Below are positions 13,860 to 15,350 of a stretch of DNA of 15,350 nucleotides, piece by piece. This DNA comes from JAAGZL01 sp964628835. Lineage in GTDB: Bacteria; Pseudomonadota; Gammaproteobacteria; Chromatiales; Chromatiaceae. The notes under the pieces were generated by a model, which saw only the letters and a list, made by a program, of their open reading frames with translations, did not search any database and was not told the DNA's origin. The stretch covers positions 1 through 15,350 of the forward strand of contig CAZVME010000079.1 of NCBI GenBank assembly GCA_964628835.1, given 5' to 3'. The number at the start of each line of letters is the position of its first letter. The stretch's first letter is position 1. The translations under genes and the position numbers were made by a program.

Positions 13860-13875
13860 CAACCAGTGGTGGTTG
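13860..13875. terminator. Hairpin between convergent genes, possible weak bidirectional terminator
   Basis: CAACCA/TGGTTG with a four-base loop sits in the 39 bp between the lipoprotein stop (plus) and the polyphosphate kinase stop (minus). Its position suits a shared terminator, but the 6-bp stem is only half G/C and no T tract follows on either strand. Confidence 0.3.
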
Positions 13876-13888
13876 AAGCTTCTGCTAT

Positions 13889-14761
13889 CTATTCTGACTC
13901 CAGCAAGGCACGCATCTCATCAAACTTCGCCCGCTCCTTGGGCGACACCTTGGGGTAGTCCAGCGCCAGCCCCTGCATGGTCCTGACGATGGTCTCGGCC
14001 ACACACACCCGCATATATGCCTTATTATCTGCCGGTATGGCGTACCAGGGCGCCCAGGGTCTGGACGTGGCTGCCAGGGACTGTTCGTAGGCCCGCATGT
14101 AATCATCCCAATAACCGCGCTCACGAACATCCCCGGCGGAGAATTTCCAGTTCTTCTCCGGTTCATCCAGGCGCGACAGAAAGCGTTGCCGCTGCTCCTC
14201 TTTGGAAACGTTAAGCCAGAATTTCAGGATAATGGTGCCATTCCTGGCCAGGTGCAGTTCATGCTCCCGAATGGAGGAGAGTCTCTGCTCCCAGATATCT
14301 TCGCCACGTACCGGTTCTGGAAGCCTCTGCCCATGCAGATACTCAGGATGCACCCTGACCACCAACACCTCTTCGTAGTAGCTACGATTGAATATCCCGA
14401 TCCTGCCTCGCTCCGGCAGGCAGCCTGTGGTACGCCACAAGAAGTCATGATCAAGCTCAGTGGCGCTGGGCTGTTTGAATGAGTAGACCTGACATCCGGC
14501 AGGATTAACCCCGCTCATCACTGCCCGTATGGTTCCATCTTTACCCGCTGCATCCATGGCCTGAAATACCAGCAGTATGGAGTGGTGATCATGGGCATAA
14601 AATACCCGCTGTAGCTGCTGCAGCTTTTTCACCCAGCCACTCAATTCACGTCGCAGCCCCTTCTTGCCTTTAACATCATCTGGCGGAGCAGTGGCTGCTG
14701 CTCCAGAGCTAAAGGAACCGTCGAATGGCACCAGGTATGGACTCTCTAAGTCAATTTCCAC
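13889..14761 (-). CDS. PPK2-family polyphosphate:nucleotide phosphotransferase
   Basis: Transfers phosphate between polyphosphate and nucleotides, usually making ADP or ATP from polyphosphate. The PPK2 core is clear: Walker A QAMDAAGKDGT, then MSGVNPAGCQVYSFK, FLWRTTGCLPERGRIGIFNR with SYYEEVLVVRVHPEYL (Walker B area), and the lid and end ERGYWDDYMRAYEQ, WYAIPADNKAYMR. The pattern fits the PPK2_rel_1 group (TIGR03709-like, often called class III), acting on AMP and/or ADP; the exact nucleotide is uncertain. The start is unclear. The frame opens with TTG at 14806, but that has no ribosome site. I prefer GTG at 14761, with GAGGGA just upstream, giving 290 residues that begin at EIDLESPYLVPF. 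The dodecin gene lies upstream on the same strand. Confidence 0.92.
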   Translation of the reverse strand: MEIDLESPYLVPFDGSFSSGAAATAPPDDVKGKKGLRRELSGWVKKLQQLQRVFYAHDHHSILLVFQAMDAAGKDGTIRAVMSGVNPAGCQVYSFKQPSATELDHDFLWRTTGCLPERGRIGIFNRSYYEEVLVVRVHPEYLHGQRLPEPVRGEDIWEQRLSSIREHELHLARNGTIILKFWLNVSKEEQRQRFLSRLDEPEKNWKFSAGDVRERGYWDDYMRAYEQSLAATSRPWAPWYAIPADNKAYMRVCVAETIVRTMQGLALDYPKVSPKERAKFDEMRALLESE

Positions 14762-14896
14762 ATATCCCTCATTTCCCCACTGGAGCAGAAGTTGCAGATG
14801 TTGCAATCTTGCCGGGACGTCTCCAACCTTCAGGCATCAAACCTACGCTCCAACTCACTAATCATGCAGCATACGATTTGGTAACAATCAAGAAAG

Positions 14897-15097
14897 CTAT
14901 TCCAGAACAAAGGTAATATTTAGGATCACCTTATAAGTGATGATCTTGCCCTCCTTTATGTCTATAGACTGATCTTTTACCCATGCAGATTTTACATTTT
15001 TTAAAGTTTTTGCCGAACGCCTTACACCTTTCTGTATTGCATCATCAAAACTCTTGGAGGATGTGGCAATGATCTCAGTAACACGCGCAATGGACAT
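14897..15097 (-). CDS. Dodecin (flavin-binding storage protein)
   Basis: A 66-residue protein of typical dodecin length; dodecins form hollow 12-mers that bind flavins such as FMN, riboflavin or lumichrome, for storage or protection. The family pattern is complete: VTEIIATSSKSFDDAIQKGV (6-25), KTLKNVKSAWVKDQ (30-43) with W39 and Q43, and DGKI-like KEGKI, then YKVILNITFVLE at the end. W39 would stack on the flavin ring and Q43 lies where the family has its flavin-contacting polar residue. The ATG at 15097 has a strong ribosome site, AAGGAG with 6 bases spacing. The polyphosphate kinase gene follows downstream on the same strand within 140 bp. Confidence 0.95.
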   Translation of the reverse strand: MSIARVTEIIATSSKSFDDAIQKGVRRSAKTLKNVKSAWVKDQSIDIKEGKIITYKVILNITFVLE

Positions 15098-15350
15098 AAT
15101 CTTCTCCTTAGACTCTGTTGATTATCTATTCAGTCGCGGGAAAACACTCTCTGGTCAAAGTATACCCAGTCAACAATAGTTGAAATAGTGTTTATTTGTG
15201 AGTAGCAACCATTGAACTCTGGTTGTCTAAAGTCCTCCCCACAATTCACATATAGACCAATATTTTAGGATTATCAATAAATCGCACTTAGATAGGTAAT
15301 CCCCCCATTTCTAACCGAAGTTAAAAGTAGGATGTTAAGCAGCTAACAGT
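15098..15350. other. Gene-free right end of the window
   Basis: An A/T-richer stretch of 253 bp upstream of the dodecin gene. I see no reading frame, RNA gene or clear hairpin. On the minus strand TATACT at 15160-15165 could be a -10 for dodecin, but no matching -35 stands at the right distance, so the promoter is not assigned. Confidence 0.5.

Noticed and set aside
1..15350. A new multi-gene defence, mobile or biosynthetic system
   Set aside because: Nearly all genes belong to known core or housekeeping families, composition is even, and there are no integrases, transposases, repeats arrays or toxin-antitoxin-like pairs.

Overview
The window looks like ordinary chromosomal DNA of a free-living or facultatively symbiotic gammaproteobacterium, perhaps of the Chromatiales/sulfur-oxidiser type. 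The lineage is inferred from gene order and protein resemblance: fmdB-DUF502-aspS, PomA/PomB-type stators, a long Prc protease, a proteobacterial GshA, and an SDR close to E. coli YbbO. Base composition is moderate and fairly even. I see no insertion sequence, prophage, CRISPR array, rRNA or tRNA. Most genes lie on the minus strand.

Region 1 (1-2071, minus): in transcription order, a small acidic protein of unknown function, a 198-bp gap, an FmdB zinc ribbon, a DUF502 membrane protein, and the N-terminal 206 codons of aspS, which runs off the left edge. Region 2 (2072-4869): a gene-free stretch of 328 bp with several short hairpins, then a minus-strand operon pomA-pomB-pilZ. It encodes a flagellar stator with sodium-type residues and a probable c-di-GMP receptor. 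The leader of pomA holds a strong candidate sigma-28 (FliA) promoter, with an exact TAAAGTTT, an 11-base spacer and a partly matching -10.

Region 3 (4870-7323): a YbbO-like SDR (plus) converges on gshA (minus); the two stop codons abut inside a single TGATCA. Region 4 (7428-11302, minus): mazG overlaps a DUF4743-Nudix hydrolase by 4 bases, a likely nucleotide/cofactor clean-up pair, followed after 105 bp by the periplasmic protease gene prc. Region 5 (11583-13849, plus): a secreted protein of unknown function with a possible Cys-His-Asp arrangement, an MFS transporter and a tiny lipoprotein. Region 6 (13889-15097, minus): dodecin, then a PPK2-family polyphosphate kinase. The last 253 bp hold no gene.

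No clearly new multi-gene system is visible. The points most worth following are the stator-PilZ operon with its predicted flagellar promoter, the unassigned secreted protein at 11583-12335, the mazG-Nudix coupling, and the start region of gshA. All family names come from reading motifs; no database search was run.
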